The notes under the pieces were generated by a model that worked only from the letters and a program-made list of their open reading frames with translations, had not been told where the DNA came from and searched no databases. From DATBGO01 sp036558005 (lineage in GTDB: Bacteria > Actinomycetota > Actinomycetes > Streptosporangiales > Streptosporangiaceae): a stretch of DNA of 64,000 nt. This document shows, one piece after another, positions 35,643-44,101 of this stretch (position 1 is the first letter of the stretch; each line of letters opens with the position of its first letter). Location: assembly GCA_036558005.1 (NCBI GenBank), contig DATBGO010000335.1:1-64000 (forward strand), read 5' to 3'. The position numbers were made by a program, and so were the translations under genes.

Positions 35643-37138
35643 CCGTGCACCGTGCCGAACCCGCTGCCGCCGGCGCTGACCCTGATCTGGTCATCGTCGG
35701 TGGCGGCCCGGCCGGGCTGGCCGCGGCGATCGAGGCTGATCGCTGGGGTGTCGCCACCCTGCTGGCCGAGGACCGGCCGGCCCTGGGCGGCCAGATCTTC
35801 CGGCAGCCCTCGCCGTCCCTGCCCGGCCGCCGCGCGCTCACCGCCGCGCCTGATCACGCCCGCGGCGCGGCGCTGCTGTCCCGGTTGCGCCAGAGCCGGG
35901 TGCGGCACGTCACCAGCGCGACCGTCGTCGACATCGAGCCCGGCGACCCGTTGACCGTCCGGTACGTGCGGGCCGGGCGCACGGCAGCGGTCCGGGCCCG
36001 CCAGGTGATCCTCGCCACCGGCGGCTACGACCGGCCGGTGGCGCTGCCGGGCTGGACGCTGCCCGGCGTGATGGCCGCCGGAGGGGCGCAGGCGATGGCC
36101 AAGAGCCACGGCGTGCTGCCAGCCGGGCGCGTGGTCATCGCGGGGTCAGGGCCGCTGCTGCTGGCGTTCGCCACCCAGCTGCATCAGTGGGGCGCTCAGG
36201 TCGTGGCCGTGACCGAACTGGCCGGCCGCCCGCGCGCCCGGGACCTGGCCGCGCTGGCCCGGGCGGGGGCACTGGCCCCGGCCTATCTCCGCCAGGGCCT
36301 GCGGTACGCCGGGTACCTGGCCGCGCACCGGATCCCCGTCCACTTCCGGACCAGGGCCACCCGCGTCCTCGGCACCGGGCAGGTGACAGGCGTCGTCCTT
36401 TCGCGGGTCGACCACGGCGGCCGGCCGCTGCCCGGCTCGGCCGCCGTGCTGGAAGCCGACTGCGTCTGCCTCGGCTACGGGCTCGTCCCCTCCGCCGAAC
36501 TCGCCAGGCTGGCCGGCTGCGAGCTGGTGCCCGACGAGAGCCGGGCGGCGAACGTGCCCGTCCGCACCGCGCTGCTCGAGACGTCGGTCCCCGGCATCTT
36601 CGCGGCTGGCGACGGGGTCGCCGTCCGGGGATCGGATGTGGCACTGCTCGAAGGGCAGATCGCCGGGCTCGCCGCCAGCGGGAACCTGGGGCACGCGAGC
36701 GCGGATCAGCTCGAGCGGCGGGTCCGGCCGCTTCGTGCCCGTCTGGCTCGCAGCCTCGCGTTCCAGGAAGCATTGTCTGCCGTGTACCCGGCCGCGATCC
36801 CGGGCTGTGACCTGGCCACGGCTGGCACGGTCCTGTGCCGGTGCGAGGAAGTGACCTGCGGCGAGCTGGCGGAAGCGATCAGGGCCGCCGCGCCGATGGC
36901 AGACGCCAGCGTGGTGAAGGGCATGACCCGGGCCGGGATGGGGCTGTGCCAGGGCCGCATGTGCGCGGCCAATGTGCATGAGCTGATCTCGAAGGCCACC
37001 GGGACGCCGGTCACCCAGGTGCGCGCCTTCAGCCCGCGCCCCCCGGCCCGTCCCGTGCCGCTCGCGGCGGTCATGAGCCAGGAGGACTACGGCGGGGGAG
37101 ACGACGACATCCCCGAAGATCCGGACTGCGCGGGCTGA
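35639..37138 (+). CDS. FAD/NAD(P)-type oxidoreductase with BFD [2Fe-2S] domain (HcnB-like)
   Basis: The 499-residue product has an N-terminal dinucleotide motif VIVGGGPAGLAAA (18-30), EDRPALGGQIFRQ, and a second Rossmann segment VVIAGSGPLLLA. A GIFAAGDG motif for FAD follows. The C-terminal BFD-like [2Fe-2S] region has CRCEEVTCGEL and CQGRMC. This is the large subunit of HcnABC/opine-type dehydrogenases. ATG 35639 overlaps the previous stop as ATGA. A Asp/Glu-rich tail (GGGDDDIPEDPD) is unusual. Confidence 0.88.
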   Translation: MTVHRAEPAAAGADPDLVIVGGGPAGLAAAIEADRWGVATLLAEDRPALGGQIFRQPSPSLPGRRALTAAPDHARGAALLSRLRQSRVRHVTSATVVDIEPGDPLTVRYVRAGRTAAVRARQVILATGGYDRPVALPGWTLPGVMAAGGAQAMAKSHGVLPAGRVVIAGSGPLLLAFATQLHQWGAQVVAVTELAGRPRARDLAALARAGALAPAYLRQGLRYAGYLAAHRIPVHFRTRATRVLGTGQVTGVVLSRVDHGGRPLPGSAAVLEADCVCLGYGLVPSAELARLAGCELVPDESRAANVPVRTALLETSVPGIFAAGDGVAVRGSDVALLEGQIAGLAASGNLGHASADQLERRVRPLRARLARSLAFQEALSAVYPAAIPGCDLATAGTVLCRCEEVTCGELAEAIRAAAPMADASVVKGMTRAGMGLCQGRMCAANVHELISKATGTPVTQVRAFSPRPPARPVPLAAVMSQEDYGGGDDDIPEDPDCAG

Positions 37139-37163
37139 GCGCCACGAGACAGGAGGGCAGCAG

Positions 37164-38114
37164 ATGAGCGTCGGGATTCCCGGCTGGAAGGGGTACTGGG
37201 CGGCGAGCCCGACTCCGTTCAACGCCGGCGGCGGCATCGAGAACGAATGGCTGGAGCAGACCATCGGCTACTTCCTGGCCGAGGGGGTGCACGGCCTGCT
37301 GATCAACGGGTCGAGCGGCGAGTGGTTCTCCCAGTCGCCCGCCGAGCGCCGCGCCGTTGCCGAGGCAGCGGTGCGGGCTGCCGGTCAGGCCGTGCCGGTC
37401 GTCATCGGATGCACGGCGCTGCAGGCCCGGGAGGTCACCGAGCTCGCTGAGCACGCGCACCGCGCCGGCGCTGACGGGATCATGGTCAGCCCGCCGCCGT
37501 ACCTGCGGCTCAGCCAGGACGACATCGTCGCGTTCTTCGAGTTCGTCACCGGGGCGACACCGTTGCCGGTCATGGTCTACAACATCCCGCGCCGTTCCGG
37601 CACGGTGATCGACGCGGCAACCGCGCTCAGGCTGGCCGATCTCAACGGCGTCGCGGCGCTGAAGAACTCCGCTCCCGACGCTGAGTTCTTCCCCGCGCTC
37701 GAGCTGGTGGCGGAGAAGATCCTCGTTTTCGGCGCGAACCTGTTCTCGCCCCGGGGGGTGAGCGAGATCGCGGCGGGCCGCGGGTCGGGTTACATCGGCG
37801 GCTGGGAGCTGCTCGGCCGGAAGCTGCCCAGGGTGTTCGAGGCCGCGTGGCGCGGCGACCTCGAAACCGCGCAGCGGCTGGCCGCGCAGGAGCGCGCCCT
37901 GGACCTGCGGCTGTGGGACGAGCGCAAGAACCCGAAGTTCGGGCGGTCGTTCAACGCCCAGCTCAAGGCTGCCTTGCGGCTCCTGGGAGTGCCGGCGGGC
38001 GTGCCGCGGCGGCCGCTGCTGCCGCTGGACGACGAGAGCGCCGTGCGGGCGCTCGCCGACGTGCTCGCCGGCGCTGGCATACCGCTCGCGACTTCGAGCC
38101 GTGAGCTTGCTTAA
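37164..38114 (+). CDS. DapA-family lyase/deaminase
   Basis: A 316-residue class I aldolase of the dihydrodipicolinate synthase family. The family residues are present: NGSSGEW at the carboxylate site, Tyr139 in VYNIPRRSG and the Schiff-base Lys167 in AALKNS. Family members include DHDPS, N-acetylneuraminate lyase, KDG aldolase and 1-pyrroline-4-hydroxy-2-carboxylate deaminase. Following the HcnABC-type dehydrogenase, the last function is attractive because the same pair degrades D-hydroxyproline. An epimerase and the semialdehyde dehydrogenase of that route are not in this window. A clear AGGAGGG ribosome-binding site precedes the ATG. Confidence 0.88.
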   Translation: MSVGIPGWKGYWAASPTPFNAGGGIENEWLEQTIGYFLAEGVHGLLINGSSGEWFSQSPAERRAVAEAAVRAAGQAVPVVIGCTALQAREVTELAEHAHRAGADGIMVSPPPYLRLSQDDIVAFFEFVTGATPLPVMVYNIPRRSGTVIDAATALRLADLNGVAALKNSAPDAEFFPALELVAEKILVFGANLFSPRGVSEIAAGRGSGYIGGWELLGRKLPRVFEAAWRGDLETAQRLAAQERALDLRLWDERKNPKFGRSFNAQLKAALRLLGVPAGVPRRPLLPLDDESAVRALADVLAGAGIPLATSSRELA

Positions 38115-38134
38115 TTGCCTGTTATGGTCAGGCT

Positions 38135-40417
38135 GTGGATTCGGCGATTTGGGCCGCTGCAGGGTCTGCGGCAGCGGTGCTGACCGCCGCCGTGGCCAGC
38201 TGGCAACTGCGGCTTGAATTGCTGAAAAAGCGCGCGCACGCGGAAGACCGGGCTCGCCATGATGACGCTTTCTACTCCGCCATCGCCGGGCTGCCGGTCG
38301 CGCCGCCGGTCGGTCAGCTACCTAGCAAGGTCCGCGGCCGTGAGGCTGTGCTGACGGAACTGCGCAGGCAGATGTCCCTGCGCAAAGGCTGCGTCTGGGT
38401 TTTAGCTGGCATGGGGGGCGTCGGCAAGTCCACCGTGGCGCTCACCATCGCAAAGTCAGCAATTGACAAAGGCAGGCGCGTTTGGTGGATCAATGCCGCG
38501 GACGGCGCGGCATTGACGGGTTGCATCGCCGAGATGCTGCACCAGCTGAACGCTCCCGCGTCGGTTACCGAAGCGGTACGTTCCGGGGCTGCGTCGGCTG
38601 CCGAGCGAACGTGGCGATTCCTGAACTCCGCGGCCGCGGCCAGGCGGGCGCTGCTCGTGTTCGACAATGCCGACGACCCGGCGATCCTGGCCGGTTCGAG
38701 CAGGGCGAACCCGGCGGCCGGCACGGGATGGCTGCGCCCGGCGGACGGCCCGATGATGGTGATCGTCACTACCCGGCACAAGGACCGGGAGGCATGGGGC
38801 CAGGCCGTAGCCTTCCGCGAGATGAAGCCGCTGTCTGACGAGGCTTCCGCGGAGGTCCTGGCTGACCTTGACCCGCTGGTGACCGGGTCGTCGCGCCGGG
38901 AGGCGGTGGAATTAGGCCGCCGGCTCGGAGGGCTGCCACTGGCACTGCACCTGGCCGGCAAGTATCTCCGGTCCCCGTTCGCGGAGGTGCGCGGCTTCGC
39001 TGACTTCCGGCTCGCGCTGGACGGGGCGCCCCATGCGCTGACCGGCCAGGAGGATCCAGGTGACCAGGTCCGCTCCGCCCTCCAGCGGACGTGGAACCTC
39101 TCGCTGGACGCGCTGGCCGAAGGCGGGCGGCCTCAGGCGCGCCAGCTGCTGTACCTCCTGTGCTGTTACTCGCCGGCTACCCCGATACCCCTGTCGCTGT
39201 TCCGCGCGCAGCCGCTGAAGTCCCTGCTGTGCCCGGGCTACTCCGGCGTCGCGGCCGGAGAACCGCTCAATGATCTTCCCCGGCGGCTTCGCGACGGCTG
39301 GAAGGCCCTGTCTGAAGTCGGGCTCATCGACGTCGTTGCCCGCGCTTCAGGCAGCGACAGCGCGACCGCGCTCTCGGTGCACCTGCTCGTCGCTGATGTC
39401 AATCGCTCGCTCCTGCTCAGCACGGCAGAACCTGATCTACGGCAGATCACCCGGGCCGCCATCGTCCTGCTCGGGCTTGCTGCCAGCGAACTCGATCTCA
39501 GGCTGCCCGCTGACTGGCCCGCCTGGCGCGGGCTTGCCCCCCACGTGGCCGCCGTCCTGGCCTGGCTGGCCGGCCACCTGGACCGCGAGACTCTCGTGAC
39601 GCTGCTCGGTATCAGCGACAACACGGTCAGGGCCCTGCTGCGAAGCGGGAGTATCGCGCTGGCCGACAGCCTGGTCCTGTCGGAAAAGGCGGCGGCCGCG
39701 ACCCTGGGAGACGAGCACCCGGCGCATCTTGCCGCACGTTGCAGCCAGGCCACGATGCTGAGATGGCAAGGCGATTATGCCGGTGCCGAGAAGATGTATG
39801 AGGAAGTGCTCGCCATCCAGCGGCGAGTCCTCGGCGACGCTCACCCGGATACGCTGCGAACGCGTCACAACCTGGCCTGGGTTATGGCTTCCCAGAATCG
39901 ATACGCCGAAGCGGAGCTGATGCACCGGCAGGTGCTCACAGACCGCGGCCGCGTCCTCGGCGAGAATCATCCTGACACTCTCGACACCCGGCTGCGGCTC
40001 GCCCAGGTCATCGCCAGGCAGGGCCGTTATGAGGAGGCCGAAGGGCTATACCAGCAACTGATCACCGAACAGCGCAGGGTGCTGGGCAGTGATCACCCCG
40101 ACACGCTGGATGCCAGGCATGCCCTGGCCGAGGTGATTGCCGCTCAGCGCAAGCACGAAGCGGCGGAGCAGCTGCACCGGCACGTGCTCGCCGACCGCGA
40201 GAAGCTGCTGGGCAGCGACCACCCGGAAACCCTCGAAAGCGGGTATGCGCTGGCAGAAGTGGTCGCGGCGGAGGGCAGGTACAAGGAGGCCGAGCGCCTC
40301 CATCGCCAGGTCCTGGCCGGCCGCCAGCGACTGCTGGGCGGCGACCATCCCGACACGTTCCAGAGCCTCAATGCCCTGTCAGCGGTGATGAAGGCGCAAG
40401 GACCCGGGCCGAGATAA
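38135..40417 (+). CDS. Membrane-anchored NB-ARC/STAND NTPase with C-terminal TPR repeats
   Basis: A 760-residue STAND protein. Residues 4-22 are one hydrophobic segment followed by a basic helix. An NB-ARC-type NTPase follows (VRGREAVLTEL; Walker A AGMGGVGKST at 91-100; Walker B ALLVFDNADD at 172-181; GLPLALHLAGKYL). About five 42-residue TPR/kinesin-light-chain-like repeats end the protein, each with [DE]HPDTL and a YxEAE helix. Start is GTG 38135. Proteins of this design act as signal-triggered switches in regulation or defence. No classical effector domain is visible unless the N-terminal membrane helix is it. It overlaps the convergent AraC gene by 39 bp. Confidence 0.88.
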   Translation: MDSAIWAAAGSAAAVLTAAVASWQLRLELLKKRAHAEDRARHDDAFYSAIAGLPVAPPVGQLPSKVRGREAVLTELRRQMSLRKGCVWVLAGMGGVGKSTVALTIAKSAIDKGRRVWWINAADGAALTGCIAEMLHQLNAPASVTEAVRSGAASAAERTWRFLNSAAAARRALLVFDNADDPAILAGSSRANPAAGTGWLRPADGPMMVIVTTRHKDREAWGQAVAFREMKPLSDEASAEVLADLDPLVTGSSRREAVELGRRLGGLPLALHLAGKYLRSPFAEVRGFADFRLALDGAPHALTGQEDPGDQVRSALQRTWNLSLDALAEGGRPQARQLLYLLCCYSPATPIPLSLFRAQPLKSLLCPGYSGVAAGEPLNDLPRRLRDGWKALSEVGLIDVVARASGSDSATALSVHLLVADVNRSLLLSTAEPDLRQITRAAIVLLGLAASELDLRLPADWPAWRGLAPHVAAVLAWLAGHLDRETLVTLLGISDNTVRALLRSGSIALADSLVLSEKAAAATLGDEHPAHLAARCSQATMLRWQGDYAGAEKMYEEVLAIQRRVLGDAHPDTLRTRHNLAWVMASQNRYAEAELMHRQVLTDRGRVLGENHPDTLDTRLRLAQVIARQGRYEEAEGLYQQLITEQRRVLGSDHPDTLDARHALAEVIAAQRKHEAAEQLHRHVLADREKLLGSDHPETLESGYALAEVVAAEGRYKEAERLHRQVLAGRQRLLGGDHPDTFQSLNALSAVMKAQGPGPR

Positions 40418-41290
40418 CGAGAGGCCGGCAGGTCGGCGGGGCGCGCAGAGCCGTGCGTAGCGGCCGGGCGTCATGCCGAACGCTGCCTTGAACGTCCGGG
40501 TCAAGTGGGCCTGGTCGGCGAAGCCGGCCTCGGCTGCGGCTGCTGCCAGCGGCCGCCCGTCGCGCAGCCATCGCCGGGCCGCGTCGACCCGCCGCATCAC
40601 CGAGTACCTGTACGGGCTGGTCGCGTAGACGGCACGGAACTGGCGCGCGAACTGGTAGCGGTCGAGGCCCGTTACCGCTTCCACCTCGCCCGACTGCACA
40701 ACCGCCAGCCGGCTCTCCAGGAAGTCACGGCCCCGCTCGACAGCGGGCACATCGACCTGGCTGCGCAGGCGGCCGGTCAGGCCGTGATCGCTGCCGCGCA
40801 GCAGGCCCGCCGTCAGCTGCAGGACCAGGGCGTCAAGCGCCAGCGGCTCAAGCGGCCGCCCGAACGCCGCGCGCACCACGCGGGCGAGGGCCGGGTCGTC
40901 GGCCACCGGTGCCGCGAAGGGCAGCGGGGCCGGCCGTGTCGTCAGGGCCCGCAGGGCGGCCCCGATCCGGCCCGGGCTGACGTAGATCTGGCGGTAGCCG
41001 AACGCGCCCGGCCCCTCCGCCCGGCCGTCGTGCAGTTCGTCGGGGTGCAGCACGAAGACCTGTCCCGGGAGGCTGCGCTCGACCGTGCCCCGGTAGCCGA
41101 ACGCCTGGACTCCCTCCTCGGTGACGCCGATCGCGTAGACGTCATGCCGGTGGCGGCTGAACGGGTGGCCGCGCAGCCGGGCGCGGAACAGCTCCACGCC
41201 ATCGACCGGGCCGCTGGCGTCCACCCATTCACCTGGGTCGCACGAACGTTCAAGACCGGCGCCGCAGGAATCAATCAGCCTGGACGACAC
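40379..41290 (-). CDS. AraC-family transcriptional regulator
   Basis: The 303-residue product has an N-terminal cupin-like ligand domain (HPFSRHRHDVYAIG, then LHPDELHDG) and a C-terminal double HTH (about 190-285; FARQFRAVYATSPYRYSVMR and AAAEAGFADQAHLTRTFKAA). It is transcribed divergently from a LysE-type exporter 23 bp away, a pairing typical of amino-acid export control. The 3' end overlaps the STAND gene. Confidence 0.92.
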   Translation of the reverse strand: MSSRLIDSCGAGLERSCDPGEWVDASGPVDGVELFRARLRGHPFSRHRHDVYAIGVTEEGVQAFGYRGTVERSLPGQVFVLHPDELHDGRAEGPGAFGYRQIYVSPGRIGAALRALTTRPAPLPFAAPVADDPALARVVRAAFGRPLEPLALDALVLQLTAGLLRGSDHGLTGRLRSQVDVPAVERGRDFLESRLAVVQSGEVEAVTGLDRYQFARQFRAVYATSPYRYSVMRRVDAARRWLRDGRPLAAAAAEAGFADQAHLTRTFKAAFGMTPGRYARLCAPRRPAGLSLSRPGSLRLHHR

Positions 41291-41313
41291 GTATCAACTC
41301 TACGGAGCGGCGC

Positions 41314-41925
41314 ATGGATGTCCTGCATAACCCCGCCCAGGCGATCGCGTTCGTGACGTTCTCGGCGATCGTCGCCGGCACCCCGGGCCCCGGCAACACG
41401 CTGCTGACTGCCGTCGGCGCGAGGACGGGCGTCCGCAGGGGCCTCGCGAGCCTGCTGGGGCAGGTGACGGGGATGGGCGCGATGCTGTTCGCCGTCACCC
41501 TCGGGCTGGGCAAGCTGCTCCTGGCTCATCCGCTGGCCCTGCAGGTGCTGAAATGGGGCGGAGCGGCGATGCTGTGCTGGATGGCCTGGCGGATCGCGAC
41601 CGCGGGAGATGCCGGGCGGGACACGAGCGGGCCGGCCGGATTCCTCGGCATGGCGGCCTTCCAGTGGGTCAACCCCAAGGGATGGCTGGTCAGCGTCGCT
41701 GCCGTCGCCACTTTCCTGGAGCAGCGCGCCGACGGCGCCCTGATCCAGGCCGTCATCCTCGCGACCGTGTTCACCCTGGTCGCCTTCCCCGCCTGCTTCC
41801 CCTGGCTGGCGTTCGGCGCGGCGCTCAACCGCTACCTCCGGACTCCCCGCGCCCGGCGCATCCTCAACATCGTCATGGCTGCCCTGCTGGCCGCGTCTAC
41901 GATCTTCGTCTTGGCCCGCGCCTGA
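41314..41925 (+). CDS. LysE/RhtB-family amino-acid exporter
   Basis: A 203-residue membrane protein with about six helices and the RhtB start pattern (AFVTFSAIVAGTPGPGNTLL, with GPG in the first helix; RRGLASLLGQVTG follows). The central AAFQWVNPKGWL is characteristic. The family exports amino acids or small metabolites. Divergent pairing with the AraC regulator suggests induction by the exported compound. Confidence 0.92.
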   Translation: MDVLHNPAQAIAFVTFSAIVAGTPGPGNTLLTAVGARTGVRRGLASLLGQVTGMGAMLFAVTLGLGKLLLAHPLALQVLKWGGAAMLCWMAWRIATAGDAGRDTSGPAGFLGMAAFQWVNPKGWLVSVAAVATFLEQRADGALIQAVILATVFTLVAFPACFPWLAFGAALNRYLRTPRARRILNIVMAALLAASTIFVLARA

Positions 41926-42020
41926 CCGCTGCGGGCGGCTGGCCGGCGTCCTGGCCTATCCTGGCCAGTCAACGCCGGCCCGGGTTTCGCCGGCCGGCCG
42001 CGAACCTCAGGGCAGGGTGC

Positions 42021-42818
42021 ATGCCAGCGACAGGTCCAGGAACGGTGCCGCTCCCCGTGGCAGTGCACCAGCTGGCCAGCCTGCCGCGGACCGGGGGCCT
42101 CGGGCAGCGGGTCAGCGGCCTCTGGCAGCACGCCTACGCCGTCCAGCCGCTCCCGCCCGGGTGGCTCATCGCGGTCAGCGGGCTGCTCGCGCTCGCTGTG
42201 GTGGGCTTTCCCCGGGTCTGGCGGACGGCGCGGATCGTGGTGACGAGCGTGCACGAGGGCGGGCACGCGCTGGCGGCGGTGGCCACGGGCCGGCGCCTGG
42301 GCGGGGTCCGGATGTACCGCAGCACCGCGGGGGTGACCGTCTCGGCGGGCCGGGCCGACGGCCCTGGCCTCGTGCTGACCACCGCGGCGGGCTACCCCGC
42401 GCCGTCGCTGCTCGGCGCGGGCGCGGCGGCGCTGCTGGGCGCCGGGCACCTGACCGGCATGCTGCTGCTCAGCCTGGTGCTGCTGGCCGGGCTGGCGATC
42501 GCGGTCAGGAACGCCTACGGCTTGCTGACCGTCGCCGCCAGCGCCGGGCTGGTCATCGCGGTCTGCCTGTACGCGCCGGCCGTGGTCCAGGCCGGGTTCG
42601 GCTACGCGCTGGCCTGGTTCCTGCTCCTGGGCGGCGTGCGGCCGGTGATCGAGTTGCACCATGAGCGGCGGCGCGACCTGCGCCGGGGCGGAATCAGGCG
42701 CTCGGACGCCGACCAGCTGGCCCGCCTCACGCACATCCCGGGCGGAGCCTGGGTGCTGATCTTCGGTGTCATCGCCGTCACCGCGCTCGCCGTCGCCGCC
42801 CGCTGGCTGGTCGGCTGA
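42021..42818 (+). CDS. M50-type membrane metallopeptidase-like protein
   Basis: The 265-residue product has several hydrophobic helices and an HEGGH zinc-site motif in VTSVHEGGHALAAVATGRRL, as in M50B-like actinobacterial membrane proteins. A second metal ligand Asp is not obvious, so catalytic status is uncertain. ATG 42021 follows GCAGGGTGC, a modest ribosome-binding site. Confidence 0.8.
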   Translation: MPATGPGTVPLPVAVHQLASLPRTGGLGQRVSGLWQHAYAVQPLPPGWLIAVSGLLALAVVGFPRVWRTARIVVTSVHEGGHALAAVATGRRLGGVRMYRSTAGVTVSAGRADGPGLVLTTAAGYPAPSLLGAGAAALLGAGHLTGMLLLSLVLLAGLAIAVRNAYGLLTVAASAGLVIAVCLYAPAVVQAGFGYALAWFLLLGGVRPVIELHHERRRDLRRGGIRRSDADQLARLTHIPGGAWVLIFGVIAVTALAVAARWLVG

Positions 42819-42908
42819 CACCCGGATGAGGTCCATGCCGTCGCCCAGGGCGTGGTCGAGGTCTGGCCACCTGAGGCAACGCCATGGCCTGCTTTCAGGC
42901 TCTGGAGA

Positions 42909-42960
42909 TGTGGTACCACACCTCTGTACCGTTGATGTAGTACTGTAGTGCTGTACTACA
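42909..42960. promoter_or_regulatory. Operator palindromes of the yefM/yoeB locus
   Basis: Two palindromes precede yefM: TGTGGTACCACA (42909-42920, perfect) and TGTAGTAC/GTACTACA (42936-42943 and 42953-42960, perfect with a 9-nt spacer). Both have a GTAC core, resembling the paired TGTACA-type sites bound by YefM-YoeB complexes. The second lies 17 bp upstream of the yefM ATG. Confidence 0.75.
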
Positions 42961-42977
42961 CCAGAGCGGAGTTCCTG

Positions 42978-43259
42978 ATGGCTATCACGGCGACCGAAGC
43001 GCGTAAGAGGCTGTTTCCGCTGATCAAGCAAGTGAATGATGACCGGGCTCCGGTCGAGATTATTTCAAACCACGGCCGTGCTTACCTCGTCGCGGCTGAC
43101 GACTATGAGTCCATGGAGGAGACTGACTACCTGCTGCGATCGCCCGCGAACGCGGCCCGGCTCACGGCTGCCGCTGAAGAAGTGCGCCACGGTCGCACCC
43201 TGCTCACGAAGACCATGGAGGAACTCCAGGCCATGGCCGACGAGGGCCAGCGGCATTGA
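42978..43259 (+). CDS. yefM: Antitoxin, Phd/YefM family
   Basis: The 93-residue product (from ATG 42978) has the YefM fold: MAITATEARKRLFPLIKQVN, PVEIISNHGRAYLVAADDYESM, and an acidic flexible tail that would wrap the toxin. It overlaps the toxin gene by 4 bp (TTGA) and has twin palindromes upstream for autoregulation. A slightly earlier ATG at 42948 lies inside the operator and is unlikely. Confidence 0.93.
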   Translation: MAITATEARKRLFPLIKQVNDDRAPVEIISNHGRAYLVAADDYESMEETDYLLRSPANAARLTAAAEEVRHGRTLLTKTMEELQAMADEGQRH

Positions 43260-43519
43260 GGAACATCGTCTTCCATCCTCAAGGATGGGAGGACCTCACC
43301 TACTGGGCGACCGCCGACAAGAAGATGCTGCGCCGCATCCTGCGGCTAATCGAGGAAGCCCGGCGCAGCCCGTTCGAGGGCCTCGGCAAGCCGGAGCCGT
43401 TGCGCCGCAACCTTTCCGGCTTCTGGTCCCGGCGGATCGACGATGAGCACCGTCTCGTCTACGGCGCAACCGACGACGAGTTGATCATCATCCAGGCCCG
43501 GTACCACTACGGCGATTGA
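43256..43519 (+). CDS. yoeB: Toxin, YoeB-family ribosome-dependent mRNA endonuclease
   Basis: The 87-residue product has the YoeB pattern: WEDLTYWATADKKMLRRI, PFEGLGKPEPLRRNLSGFWS, RRIDDEHRLVYG and a C-terminal ARYHYGD. Conserved Glu, Arg and His residues of the active site are present (the terminal HY pair included). Start is TTG 43256, within the antitoxin stop. Confidence 0.93.
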   Translation: MRNIVFHPQGWEDLTYWATADKKMLRRILRLIEEARRSPFEGLGKPEPLRRNLSGFWSRRIDDEHRLVYGATDDELIIIQARYHYGD

Positions 43520-43537
43520 CCGGCACGGTATTGCGGG

Positions 43538-44101
43538 CTATCGGCCGGGCCGCCTGAGCAGTATCCAGCGGTGCCCGAACGGGTCCACGATCACCGAGGC
43601 GCGACCGTAGGGCTGGTCGGCCGGCCCGCGTTCCACCGCCGCGCCGCCGAGCCGGGCCCGCTCGGTACTCGCGTCAACGTCATCGACCTCCAAGTGCAGG
43701 CTGTGGCTGAACGTCGCCGGGGAGTCAGGCGCGCGCACGGGCACGTCGGGCCAGAGACCGGACGCCTCGGCGAACATCAGCACCGCGTCGCCGATGCCGA
43801 CCTCGGCGTGGCCGATCGTGTTATCCGGGTTGACAAGGAGCTCGCCGCGGCGGCGCGCGCCGAGCACCTCGACGTACCAGTCCATAGCGCGCCGGGCGTC
43901 GGACACGACGATGTAGGGGGTCAGCGCCGGGGGTCGGGCGGGCTCGCGCTCGGCCCTGGCCGCAGCCGTCTGCTCGGACATGGTTCCTCCTGGGTGTGCG
44001 AAGACCTCCCGGGTCAGCCGCATCCGCAGCCGCCCGGCGAACTCAGGGCCGGGGCTGGCCGGCCTGACGGGCTCGCGCAGAGCCTCGAACGGATCCGTCA
44101 T
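43538..44101 (-). CDS. VOC/glyoxalase-fold protein with sigma-linked N-terminal segment
   Basis: The 187-residue product has two parts. Residues 1-38 (DPFEALREPVRPASPGPEFA, then RLRMRLTREVF) form a short charged segment resembling a leader seen behind some ECF sigma factors. Residues 60-185 form a vicinal-oxygen-chelate domain (TPYIVVSDARRAMDWYVEVL, then HLEVDDVDA and VDPFGHRWILL). ATG 44101 overlaps the sigma factor stop as ATGA. An internal ATG at 43981 would give a plain VOC protein. Confidence 0.85.
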   Translation of the reverse strand: MTDPFEALREPVRPASPGPEFAGRLRMRLTREVFAHPGGTMSEQTAAARAEREPARPPALTPYIVVSDARRAMDWYVEVLGARRRGELLVNPDNTIGHAEVGIGDAVLMFAEASGLWPDVPVRAPDSPATFSHSLHLEVDDVDASTERARLGGAAVERGPADQPYGRASVIVDPFGHRWILLRRPGR

